From: DASSFG01 sp035547915
GTDB lineage: Bacteria > Planctomycetota > Planctomycetia > Pirellulales > JAICIG01
Reading direction: 5' to 3'
Assembly: GCA_035547915.1 (NCBI GenBank)
Contig: DASZTS010000072.1
Location: 1 to 64,000 of the forward strand
Length of the DNA: 64,000 bases
Made by a program: the position numbers and the translations under genes. The notes below the pieces were generated by a model. The model was given only the letters and a program-made list of their open reading frames with translations. It was not told the DNA's origin and made no database searches. Every line of letters starts with the position of its first letter. Position 1 is the stretch's first letter. Shown piece after piece: positions 33,281-41,365 of this stretch.

Positions 33281-33604
33281 ATGCCACTGTTCGAAGTGGA
33301 GACGGAGTCGCACATCATCATTACCTGGGCCCATGACCAAGACGCCGCAGCCTCTGTGGTGCACGACGCTTACCCCGGCGAGCGTGTGCTCCGGTTGACC
33401 AAGCGGCCTCGCGATACCTGGGTCATCTCAAAAACCGCCCTGGGTATTTCGGGGCAGTTCGACGTGTGCCACACGGCCCGCGACTGCTTGTCGAAGGCCG
33501 CTGGCGACAAGGTACATGCCATCCGGCTCTACATGCACGAAACGGGTTCTGACCTGGAGCGGGCGCGCAAGGTCATCGAATCGAACATGGTGATGGGCTG
33601 GTAG
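33281..33604 (+). CDS. Small hypothetical cytoplasmic protein
   Basis: The 107-residue protein matches no family I know. It begins MPLFEVETESHIIITWAHDQ and has alternating hydrophobic strands and one helix (RARKVIESNMV at the C-terminus), compatible with a small alpha/beta fold; there is no signal peptide or membrane helix. A near-ideal AAAGGAGG eight bases before ATG 33281 indicates efficient translation, which argues for a real and well-expressed gene. Two Cys (in DVCHTARDC) are six residues apart. It stands alone between the GH5 gene and a convergent hairpin. Confidence 0.75.
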   Translation: MPLFEVETESHIIITWAHDQDAAASVVHDAYPGERVLRLTKRPRDTWVISKTALGISGQFDVCHTARDCLSKAAGDKVHAIRLYMHETGSDLERARKVIESNMVMGW

Positions 33605-33687
33605 TAACGCCCTCGGCCGGCGAAGATGCACGGCCATAGAGAAGCCTGCCCTGCTTGCGAGCACCGCAGTCCTGCGAATTTCTCGAT

Positions 33688-33713
33688 CGAGGCGTGCCTT
33701 CGAGCACGCCTCG
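33688..33713. terminator. Perfect 10-bp hairpin between convergent genes
   Basis: CGAGGCGTGC and GCACGCCTCG pair perfectly around a six-base loop CTTCGA containing a stable TTCG-like turn. It lies between the stops of the convergent genes at 33604 (+) and 33731 (-), close to the latter. No T-tract follows, so termination efficiency is uncertain, but its position favours a shared terminator. Confidence 0.6.
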
Positions 33714-33730
33714 TCAAGTTGATCCCCGCG

Positions 33731-33973
33731 TCACGCCTTGTGCAGCCGTTGCGGCAGCGTGAACGAATAGAGGATCGTCACGGTGCCCGCCGAAAGCAGG
33801 CTCCAGGGTGCCCAGTCGGAAGGGATCACTTCGCGCTTGCGTGCGCCGATGCCGAGCATGCCCTGCTGGTCTTTGCGTCCGGAGAGCGTGGCCTTCTCGA
33901 TGACCAGGCACTCCGCTCCCAACAGGCAGCAATAAATTCCTAAAGCCAGAAACAAAGCGCGCCACATCGTCAC
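33731..33973 (-). CDS. Small membrane protein of unknown function
   Basis: The 80-residue protein has two hydrophobic helices: residues 3-23 (WRALFLALGIYCCLLGAECL) and about 56-71 (WSLLSAGTVTILYSFTL), joined by a charged loop with KATLSGRKDQQG. I recognise no family. The start is probably GTG 33973, which has GAGG at seven bases; ATG 33967 is two codons in. It converges on the 107-residue gene, sharing the hairpin at 33688-33713. Confidence 0.65.
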   Translation of the reverse strand: MTMWRALFLALGIYCCLLGAECLVIEKATLSGRKDQQGMLGIGARKREVIPSDWAPWSLLSAGTVTILYSFTLPQRLHKA

Positions 33974-34281
33974 GGCCGTGCCTCGGTATCTCGGTTTCGT
34001 TGCTTCGGTCTATTTATCGACAACTGACCGCAAAACCGCGTGGTTTTCCAGCCTGCGCAGACAAAGGCGACAGATTGCGCAATGCGGGTACGACTGTTAG
34101 CGGCGCATCGTGGCAGCAGACCGCAAACACAAATTTCCTCCCCGCCGCCGCTCGGGTTGAACGATCGCCCCGCCGTTTACCGATGAAAAAGAGAGTAAGC
34201 GCCGTTCAGGCAGGTTGTTCCGGTTTGTCGGCCTCTCTATAATGCACCGGTAGCCCCAGAGCCTTGCTGGAGTAGGCGCGC
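33974..34281. other. Divergent intergenic region with promoter
   Basis: No gene is visible in these 308 bases between a minus-strand small membrane protein gene and the PAS-GAF-receiver gene. The right part contains the strong promoter at 34215-34243. Confidence 0.6.
34215..34243 (+). promoter_or_regulatory. Strong sigma70-like promoter of the PAS-GAF-receiver gene
   Basis: TTGTTC (34215-34220) and a consensus TATAAT (34238-34243) are spaced by exactly 17 bases. The predicted transcript start is about 30 bases before the TTG start codon at 34282. This is the best promoter match in the window. Confidence 0.75.
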
Positions 34282-36000
34282 TTGTCGTCGAAACCCAAAC
34301 TGCTCTACGTCTCGAGATTGCGCGACGGGCAAGACGCGCGCGTGGCTCCCTTGAGCGACGCGTTCGAGATCGTCCATGTGCAGGGACCGATCCGCGCACT
34401 GGCCAAGTTGGGGCGCGACGATTTTGCCGCCATTTACGTCGATGCTCAGCATATCGACGAAGCCCTCCGCATCGGCAAGCTGTTGCAGAATGAGCGGATT
34501 TTGCAGGGCATGCCGGACGGAGTGGTGCTGCTCGACAGCGACAACACGGTGCTGTGGGGCAACGGCCGTTTGCGTGAGTGGATCGGTCGCGACAACATCG
34601 CCGGCAGTAATTTTTATGCCGTATTGGGCAGCCCCGAGATCCTCGGGCCCGACTTCTGCCCGTTCCACACCGCCTTGGCCACCGGCTCGCCGAGCAGCTC
34701 GACGCTGCGTTCCAGCGACAACCATTACTACCGGGTGCACGCGGCGCCCCTCATCGAGAACGATGACCCTCCGAAGAACCTGGTGGTCACCATCCGTGAT
34801 GTGACGGCCGAGGTGTTACAGGAGCAGAAGCTCGCGGCCATCCATCAGGCGGGGATCGAGTTGGCGAACTTGACGCCCGAAGAGCTCTTCGCCATGACCG
34901 TGGAAGAGCGAATCGAGCTGCTGAAATCGAACATCCTGCATTACACTCGCGACCTGTTGAACTTCAACGTAGTCGAAATCCGGCTCCTCGATGCCAAGAC
35001 GGGCAAGCTCGAGCCTCTGCTCTCCGAAGGGCTGATGCCCGAGGCCACCAACCGCATCCTGTATGCCCGTCCTCAGAACAACGGCGTGACGGGGTTCGTG
35101 GCCGCCACCGGCAAGAGCTACCTCTGTGAAGACACGACGGAGGATCCGCTCTACCTGGCCGGGGCCGCGGGGGCCAAGAGTTCGCTCACCGTGCCCCTCG
35201 TACTGCACGACGAAGTGATCGGCACGTTCAACGTCGAGAGCCCCGAGCCGCGGGCCTTCAGCGAAAGCGACCTGCGGTTCTTAGAAATCTTCACTCGTGA
35301 TGTGGCGCTGGCGCTCAATACGCTGGAACTGCTCGTCGCCGAGAAGGCCAGTGCGGCCGCCGAGAGCGTCGAGGCGATCCATAGCGCCGTGGCGCTGCCC
35401 GTCGACGACATTTTGAACGACGCCGTCAATATCATGGAGCGCTACATCGGCCACGAGCCCGAGGTGGCCGAGCGCTTGCAGCGCATCCTTCGCAATGCTC
35501 GCGACATCAAGCAAGTCATTCAGAAGGTGGGCCAGCAGATGGCGCCCAGCCAGGCGCACCCGCAGGCCATGCAGGTGAGCGAGCGGCCCTTGCTGCGCGG
35601 CTTGACGGTGCTGGTGGCCGATGCCGACGAATCGGTGCGCAGCGCCGCCCACAACCTGCTCGAGCGGTATAGCTGTGTGGTCGAAACGGCCCACGACGGC
35701 GGCGAAGCGATCTTCATGATCCGCAATCTGAGTCCGGGCCAGGCCTACGACGTGGTGATCGCCGACATCCGCCTACCCGATATGTCGGGCTACGAGTTCA
35801 TGCTCAAGCTGCAAACGGTGATGGAGCATGTGCCGCTGGTGTTGATGACCGGCTTCGGTTACGACCCCGGCCATTCGATCGTCAAGGCCCGCCAGGCCGG
35901 CCTGCCGCCGGGCGCCGTGCTCTACAAGCCGTTCCGCCTGGATCAGCTACTCGATACGATCGAGCAGGTCGTCCGTAGCCGCGCCGTCGAGCAGGCGTAG
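34282..36000 (+). CDS. PAS-GAF-receiver regulatory protein without output domain
   Basis: The 572-residue protein lacks both histidine kinase and DNA-binding modules. Residues ~70-180 resemble a PAS domain (GMPDGVVLLDSDNTVLWGN). Residues ~200-355 form a GAF domain (NGVTGFVAATGKSYLCEDT, SSLTVPLVLHDEVIGTFNVES). A helical linker follows, and residues ~440-570 are a response-regulator receiver with an acidic pair in VADADES, phosphoacceptor Asp495 (VIADIRLPD), MTGFG and Lys549 (LYKPF). It probably relays phosphorylation or ligand signals to a partner. The start is TTG 34282, with GGAG nine bases upstream and a consensus promoter before it. No cognate kinase lies next to it. It converges on the methyltransferase gene. 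Confidence 0.9.
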   Translation: MSSKPKLLYVSRLRDGQDARVAPLSDAFEIVHVQGPIRALAKLGRDDFAAIYVDAQHIDEALRIGKLLQNERILQGMPDGVVLLDSDNTVLWGNGRLREWIGRDNIAGSNFYAVLGSPEILGPDFCPFHTALATGSPSSSTLRSSDNHYYRVHAAPLIENDDPPKNLVVTIRDVTAEVLQEQKLAAIHQAGIELANLTPEELFAMTVEERIELLKSNILHYTRDLLNFNVVEIRLLDAKTGKLEPLLSEGLMPEATNRILYARPQNNGVTGFVAATGKSYLCEDTTEDPLYLAGAAGAKSSLTVPLVLHDEVIGTFNVESPEPRAFSESDLRFLEIFTRDVALALNTLELLVAEKASAAAESVEAIHSAVALPVDDILNDAVNIMERYIGHEPEVAERLQRILRNARDIKQVIQKVGQQMAPSQAHPQAMQVSERPLLRGLTVLVADADESVRSAAHNLLERYSCVVETAHDGGEAIFMIRNLSPGQAYDVVIADIRLPDMSGYEFMLKLQTVMEHVPLVLMTGFGYDPGHSIVKARQAGLPPGAVLYKPFRLDQLLDTIEQVVRSRAVEQA

Positions 36001-36124
36001 CAGCGGCTCTCTATGACGGCCGTTCCCCTGACATCGTTTTGCGCTGGAACTACCCAATTCCGGTAGCAGCACGTGAAGAATTATGAACGGCGGATGCGCT
36101 GATCGAGGTGTGGCGCGACGGTTG

Positions 36125-36865
36125 CTATTGCTTCTCGATCTCGACGCAGATGCCGCCGGCACGCAGCGCCTTGTGCATCCGGGTGAACCAGAGCTCTTCC
36201 TTCCAGACCAATCCCAGGTCGTGACAGGCCTCGCGCAGTTCGCGGCGATTGTAAGTACGGCAGCACCACAACCGACTGGTCCAAGCGCCGCAGAACGTAT
36301 CTTCGCTCGCCAAGAGCAGGAGCCGGCCGCCCGGTTGCATCACGCGCGCCAATTCGGCCAGGCCCACTCGCGCGTCGGGCACGTGCTCGATCACGTAGCC
36401 GCACGTCACGCAATCGAACGTCCCATCCGCGAACGGCAGCCGGGTGACGTCGGCCACCAGGTAGTCGGGCAAGTTGCTCTTCAGGCGGTTCCTTGCCCGC
36501 CGTACCATCGGCACCGAGAGATCGAAGCACGTCAGACGCGCCCCGGGATCAGCATACTTCAGCAGGTGTTTGGCGATCTGGCCGGCGCCACTCCCCACGT
36601 CGAGAATATTGCGCGCGCCGCGGACATCGAATTTTCGCTCGCGGATCAGCCGTTCGCCGAAGGTGAGGTGCAGCGACAACAGGCTACAAGCCGCCAGGAC
36701 CGCACCTTGGGGCCCATCGTACTTGTCGCGAACCTTGTCGCGATACTCCTCATAACTGACGCGCCGGATCAGGTCATCTTCGACGATCTTGTTGATGACG
36801 TTGCGTTTCGATCGCTTCTCGGCCGGGCGTTTCTTCGATTTACGGAGGAGTAGCTTGCTGTTCAT
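36125..36865 (-). CDS. Class I SAM-dependent methyltransferase
   Basis: The 246-residue protein begins with a strongly basic segment (about 20 residues, LRKSKKRPAEKRSKR) and then a class I methyltransferase fold: motif I LDVGSGAG (88-95), CFDLS (motif II), DGTFDCVTCGYVIEHVPD (post-I and IV) and VMQPGGRLLLLA. Substrate is unknown; UbiE/Coq5-like small-molecule or lipid methylation is the usual range for this subtype. It starts 15 bp after the stop of the BatA-like gene and is the last gene of the MoxR-DUF58-BatA run, so likely co-transcribed. No ribosome site is evident before ATG 36865. Confidence 0.9.
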   Translation of the reverse strand: MNSKLLLRKSKKRPAEKRSKRNVINKIVEDDLIRRVSYEEYRDKVRDKYDGPQGAVLAACSLLSLHLTFGERLIRERKFDVRGARNILDVGSGAGQIAKHLLKYADPGARLTCFDLSVPMVRRARNRLKSNLPDYLVADVTRLPFADGTFDCVTCGYVIEHVPDARVGLAELARVMQPGGRLLLLASEDTFCGAWTSRLWCCRTYNRRELREACHDLGLVWKEELWFTRMHKALRAGGICVEIEKQ

Positions 36866-36880
36866 CGTCGTGTTCGATGC

Positions 36881-38833
36881 CTAGACATATACGCGTCGAT
36901 TGTAGATATACCACTCCAAAAGTAAAATCGCCAGAGCCGTCCATAGTATGAGCTTCCAGGCGTCGTATCGCACAGGCTCGCGCAGGGCCTTGCCGGCAAC
37001 TTGTGTGTCGCCGATTTTCAACTCCTGCCGTGGGGGTAGGTTGCTCTCCAAGGGGTTAAACAGGTTCACGGCGAAGTTTCCTGTGGCCTTTCCCTTTTCG
37101 CGCACTTCGTACACCCCGGTGCTCGAGGTTGCGGAGAAATGAAATGCGTTGAGTTTGCCGCGTGCGACGTCTAGCGAACTCTTGTCGGGGAGGGTCACCT
37201 GGATCGTCTCGCCGGCCGTGTCGGATCGCCAAGTGACCGTCTGTCCGGGCAAGACGCTGCCCGAGAGGAGCATCGCTCGCGTGGAGCCCAGATATTCCAG
37301 CAGATTGAGCACGAACACCGGAAAGCTCGGCCGCAGGAACCAATTGGTTTCCATGTGCTCGGGATCGAAGACGGCGAAGCCGAGCACCAGGTCTTCGTAG
37401 CCTTCGCGCGGACCGATGGCGCAGATCGGTCCCGCGTTGGTGTCGATGAGCACGGTGCTGCCGACGGGTGGATGCAGGGGTTGGGCCTCGGCCACCACAA
37501 CGTCCCCCATCTCCACGATCTGCATCAGCGGGTGGGCGCGGTCGGTGTCGATGATCTGCGGGGCGGTAGCGACCTCACCCGCTTTCCAGGCCTCGCCCAC
37601 GGGCAGGCGGTCGATAAACATCGTATCGGCCTGCGGCATCGCCTCGGGCTGGCAGCGATCGTAGATGATCAGGTCGAAGCCGGCCGAAGCGGCCTGCTTC
37701 TGATATTCAGGTTGCTTGAGATAGTCGGGGCTGTGCTCGACGACTTCGGCCAACGCGCGCACCTTTTCCGTAGCCAGGGCGAAGGCCAACGCGCGGTTAC
37801 CCGGCGTGAGCACGAGCACCTTCATCGGCTGCGGCGGATTGAGCGTGGTCCAGGCCGTATTGTCGACCGCCAGATGATCGTCGACCCCGGCCTTCAGTTG
37901 GAGCACGCCCGACTGCACGCCTTCCAGCGGAAAAGCCAGTCCTTCCGATTGCCCCGGCTCGACAGAGACCCGCTGGGCATCGACCAGTTCGTTGTCGACG
38001 CGTAGTTCCACCTCGACTTCGACGGACTCCAAGCCAAAATTCTCGATCCGACCGAAAGCCTGAAACTGGTCGGCGTTGACTTCGTGGCGGGCCGTCGTAA
38101 ACGCCGCAATCGCGATGTTCTTGGCCGTCTCGGTCCCGATCGGTTCGTAGATCGGCTCGAGATTTCCCAGCGCAAAATCTTTCACGTCGGGAAATTTGCC
38201 GTCGCTGAAGATATAGAGCTTGGCCTCCAATGCATGTGCGACCTGAAAATCCTGGCTGTCCTCCACGTTCGACGTGCGGCCCGGATTCGCTAGGCCGGAG
38301 GCCACGCGCAGAGCGTCGGCCAGCGACGTGGCTCGGTCGGTGAGTTTAATTGCCTCGACGTGCCGCCGCAGCTCGTTGCGGTTGTCGGTGTACGATTGCT
38401 CGACGCGCGCACTGTCCGCAAAGCTAATGACCATCGCCGCATCGCCCGATTTCATCTCGTCGATGAGCGCCAAGGCACGTTTCTTGGCGGCGTCGAGCCG
38501 GGTGGGTTCCACGTCGGTGGCGCCCATGCTGGCCGAATTGTCGATCAGGAAGATATAGTGCCCGCCGACCAGCCGCGAGCTCTGCCAACTCGGCTTCATC
38601 AGAGTCAGCATCAGCAGGGCGATGAGGAGCAGTTGTAGCAACAAGAGCAGGCTTTGGCGTAGCCGCTGCCAGATACTGTTGACGTGCAGGTCTTCGATCG
38701 ACTTGTGCCAAAGATACGTGCTCGGCACTTCGAGCGGCTGCCGTTTGAGCTTGAGGAAGTAGAGGGCCACGATCGCCGGTGGCACCGCAGCCAGCACGAC
38801 CCATTGCAGGGGCGACAGCATGCTTTGCAACAT
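36881..38833 (-). CDS. BatA-like VWA domain membrane protein
   Basis: The 650-residue protein starts with the BatA-type N-terminus (LSPLQWVVLAAVPPAIVALYFLKLKRQ) and a second helix (LLLLLQLLLIALLML). A von Willebrand A domain follows with the MIDAS motif DNSAS (98-102). Long beta-rich regions lead to a C-terminal membrane helix (ILWTALAILLLEWYIY). In Bat/aerotolerance systems such proteins act with MoxR ATPases and DUF58 proteins to assemble or insert client proteins. The ATG at 38833 lies three bases after the DUF58 stop; the much longer open frame upstream is antiphase to the DUF58 gene. It belongs to the moxR-DUF58-batA operon. Confidence 0.92.
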   Translation of the reverse strand: MLQSMLSPLQWVVLAAVPPAIVALYFLKLKRQPLEVPSTYLWHKSIEDLHVNSIWQRLRQSLLLLLQLLLIALLMLTLMKPSWQSSRLVGGHYIFLIDNSASMGATDVEPTRLDAAKKRALALIDEMKSGDAAMVISFADSARVEQSYTDNRNELRRHVEAIKLTDRATSLADALRVASGLANPGRTSNVEDSQDFQVAHALEAKLYIFSDGKFPDVKDFALGNLEPIYEPIGTETAKNIAIAAFTTARHEVNADQFQAFGRIENFGLESVEVEVELRVDNELVDAQRVSVEPGQSEGLAFPLEGVQSGVLQLKAGVDDHLAVDNTAWTTLNPPQPMKVLVLTPGNRALAFALATEKVRALAEVVEHSPDYLKQPEYQKQAASAGFDLIIYDRCQPEAMPQADTMFIDRLPVGEAWKAGEVATAPQIIDTDRAHPLMQIVEMGDVVVAEAQPLHPPVGSTVLIDTNAGPICAIGPREGYEDLVLGFAVFDPEHMETNWFLRPSFPVFVLNLLEYLGSTRAMLLSGSVLPGQTVTWRSDTAGETIQVTLPDKSSLDVARGKLNAFHFSATSSTGVYEVREKGKATGNFAVNLFNPLESNLPPRQELKIGDTQVAGKALREPVRYDAWKLILWTALAILLLEWYIYNRRVYV

Positions 38834-38835
38834 AC

Positions 38836-39726
38836 CTACCTCACCAGTCCCCGCTTCCGCAGGTAGCTTGCGATCAATTGGTCGACCGGTACCTGCGTGT
38901 TGGCCAGCAGGTAGTTCATCCCCCGCCGATTGCAGAACTCGCGGGCGCTCTCGACGAAGGCGGCGAGCGTCTGCTTGTATCGCTTGAGCAGCGGTGCGCT
39001 GACAGTGATCTCGGCGACGTCCTTGTCCTCGCAGTCGATGAGGCGCAAGTCGCCTTTCACATCGGGTTCCAACTCCTCCGGTGAGAGAACATGGATGACG
39101 TAAGCGTCCATCTGCTGGGCCACGAGATATCGCAGCGCGTCTTGGAAGCCGCGCTTGTCGAGCAGATCGCTGATGAGCACGACGATGCCCTTGCCCGAGT
39201 TTCGCAGGCAGAAATTCTTGATTCCCTGCGCCAAAGAGGCCGGCTCGCCGGGTTGCATGGTCTCGAGATGGTTGAGCATGCGCCACAGGCTTCGGCGACC
39301 ACGCCACACCGGGCCGGGCGCGCCGGCCCCCTGCCCGAGCGTCTCGATCTTCACGCGGTCCGATCGCACCAGCCCGACGAACCCCAATGCCGCGGCGAGC
39401 TGTTTGGCGTAATCGAGCTTGCTCGGCTCGCCAAACGTCATCGATGTACTCGCGTCGATCAAGGCATAGAAGTGCAGGTCCTCCTCTTCGAGAAAGAGCT
39501 TGAGGAACAGCCGGTCGAGTCTTGCATAGGTGTTCCAATCGATGAACCGCAGGTCGTCGCCGTGTACATAGCTGCGGAAATCGGCAAACTCGACGCTTTG
39601 CCCCTTGCGGCTGCTGCGCCGCTCGCCCTTCATCCGCCCGCGAAAGACCTTGCGGCTCACCAACTCCAATCGCTCGAGCTGGGCCAGCAGTTCCGGGCTG
39701 AGTAGCGGCAGAGAGGCGGTAGCCAT
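38836..39726 (-). CDS. DUF58 domain protein
   Basis: The 296-residue protein has the canonical DUF58 core: GRRSSRKGQSVEFADFRSYVHGDDLRFIDWNTYARLD, containing the FRxYxxGDDxRxIDW signature, and a VWA-like MIDAS start DASTS (91-95). It has no signal peptide or membrane helix and is shorter than membrane-attached DUF58 proteins. Such proteins accompany MoxR ATPases. It begins 66 bp after moxR and ends two bases before the BatA-like gene, which suggests coupled expression. The longer alternative frame covering it is a shadow of the BatA-like upstream extension. Confidence 0.95.
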   Translation of the reverse strand: MATASLPLLSPELLAQLERLELVSRKVFRGRMKGERRSSRKGQSVEFADFRSYVHGDDLRFIDWNTYARLDRLFLKLFLEEEDLHFYALIDASTSMTFGEPSKLDYAKQLAAALGFVGLVRSDRVKIETLGQGAGAPGPVWRGRRSLWRMLNHLETMQPGEPASLAQGIKNFCLRNSGKGIVVLISDLLDKRGFQDALRYLVAQQMDAYVIHVLSPEELEPDVKGDLRLIDCEDKDVAEITVSAPLLKRYKQTLAAFVESAREFCNRRGMNYLLANTQVPVDQLIASYLRKRGLVR

Positions 39727-39792
39727 CGATGAAAAATCAGACTTTAAAGTTCACGATTTAAAACACGCTTCCAACGGGTACCTACCGCGTCG

Positions 39793-40809
39793 CTACGCGG
39801 CTTTCTCGCTTTCGGACTTTTCGGGTACACCTTCCAGCAAGTCGAGCAGGACGCGATCGGGTTCGATGCCTTCGGCCTGGGCCTCAAAGTTCAAGAGCAC
39901 GCGGTGCCGCATGGCCGGCAAGAACACACGACGCACGTCCTCGAAGCTGACGTTGTAGCGGCCTTCGAGCAGCGCGCGTACCTTCGAGGCCAGCGCCAGC
40001 GTCTGAGCGCCGCGCGGGCTCGATCCCCAGCGGATGTAGCTGTTCGTCACCGGCAGCGCGTAAGGTCCGGCGGGATGTGTCGCTAGCGTCAGCCGCACGA
40101 GATAGTCCTGAACGTGAGGCGCCAAGATGACTTCGCGCACGAGCTGTTGCCACCGCAAGATTTCGGCGCCGTCCATGACCTTGTTGACCTGGATGATTTC
40201 GCCTCGCGTCGTACGATCGATGATGGTCGACAGTTCTTCGCGCGTCGAATAGCCCACCACGAGCTTGAAGAAGAAACGATCGAGCTGGGCTTCGGGCAAG
40301 GGGTAGGTTCCTTCCTGCTCGATCGGGTTTTGCGTCGCCATGACGAAGAAGGGTTGTTCGAGCTTGTAGCGATGCCCGGCCACCGTGACGGAGCCTTCCT
40401 GCATCGTCTCGAGCATGGCCGATTGCGTCTTGGGCGTAGCCCGGTTGATCTCGTCCGCCAGGCAGATCTGCGTGAAGATCGGCCCCTGTTGGAACTCGAA
40501 CACGCGCTTGCCGTCGGGCAATTCCATCACCATGTTCGTGCCCAAGATATCGGCCGGCATCAGATCGGGAGTGAATTGGATGCGCGAGAACTTGAGCGAA
40601 AGCGCCTCGGACAGCGATCGCACGAGCAGTGTCTTGCCGAGACCGGGCACGCCTTCGAGCAGGCAATGTCCGCCCACGAAGAGGCAGGTCAGAACGCCGT
40701 GTACGATATCTTCGTGGCCGACGATCACGCGGCCGATCTGCTCGCGCACCGTCCGATAGCGCCCCACGAACTCTTCCGCCCGCCGTTCCATCGATTCGCC
40801 GATGCTCAT
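39793..40809 (-). CDS. MoxR family AAA+ ATPase
   Basis: The 338-residue ATPase has the MoxR arrangement: Walker A GVPGLGKT (53-60), the Walker B region CLADEINRATPKTQSAMLE, sensor 1 FVMATQNPIEQEGTYPLPEAQLDRF and the C-terminal lid with YIRWGSSPRGAQTL. MoxR proteins act as chaperone-like ATPases that activate or assemble VWA-containing partners. The start ATG 40809 gives the normal N-terminus; an in-frame longer start adds 18 residues without homologous character. It heads the operon moxR-DUF58-batA-methyltransferase. No strong ribosome site is seen. Confidence 0.96.
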   Translation of the reverse strand: MSIGESMERRAEEFVGRYRTVREQIGRVIVGHEDIVHGVLTCLFVGGHCLLEGVPGLGKTLLVRSLSEALSLKFSRIQFTPDLMPADILGTNMVMELPDGKRVFEFQQGPIFTQICLADEINRATPKTQSAMLETMQEGSVTVAGHRYKLEQPFFVMATQNPIEQEGTYPLPEAQLDRFFFKLVVGYSTREELSTIIDRTTRGEIIQVNKVMDGAEILRWQQLVREVILAPHVQDYLVRLTLATHPAGPYALPVTNSYIRWGSSPRGAQTLALASKVRALLEGRYNVSFEDVRRVFLPAMRHRVLLNFEAQAEGIEPDRVLLDLLEGVPEKSESEKAA

Positions 40810-41365
40810 AGTTGGTACCCGTGTGTGATATCGCGCTGAGATGCGGACGGTATCTGGTTGCACAACCGTCGCGCGCCGAAAGGCTGGTCAAGGTATATGC
40901 CGCGTTGATTGTCGCCTCGCGGACCGGTCTGTTACAAGAGGCCGCCCACCGAACGAGTGATGCCACAGCCCGACGCGTCGTGGTGAACGCTGCGACTGCC
41001 AGTGCTGGTTTCTGATGCCGGCATGATGCATCGAACGCGGCTTATGCGATCGCCGGCTCTTTGTGGACTTTGCTGACCTCGGTCCATGAATGCTCTGGGG
41101 TAATTGGGTTGGTGGGGAAATGCCGATATTCGTGGAGGCGGGCGATAACTGTACTGTTTTTTCCGTCTGAGACGGCTCCGGTAGCCATGCCTTGGCGGGA
41201 ACCTTTTCGCTGGCATAACCTGCGGTAGACCGTTAGAATGGCGTATGTTGTCCAGATAGCGCATCTTAACGCATGCCGCATGTGGACGGAGATCAGGCCT
41301 CGTCGTCCGGCGCGTTGCACATCTTTGCCACGTTCCCGGCGATCACTTCCCGTCGGAGCTCAAAC
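40810..41365. other. Divergent intergenic region
   Basis: No gene is visible in these 556 bases between moxR and the large VWA protein gene. Short open frames there lack coding character. A weak promoter-like pair for the rightward gene, CTGGCA (41210-41215) and TAGAAT (41234-41239), is 18 bases apart. No repeat of the dispersed family is seen. Confidence 0.55.

Noticed and set aside
38834..39538. N-terminal extension of the BatA-like protein (885 residues)
   Set aside because: It overlaps the DUF58 gene in another frame on the same strand, has no homologous character, and the BatA N-terminus begins at 38833.
40932..41264. 110-residue minus-strand frame between moxR and the VWA gene
   Set aside because: No ribosome site, no domain and atypical composition; treated as intergenic.
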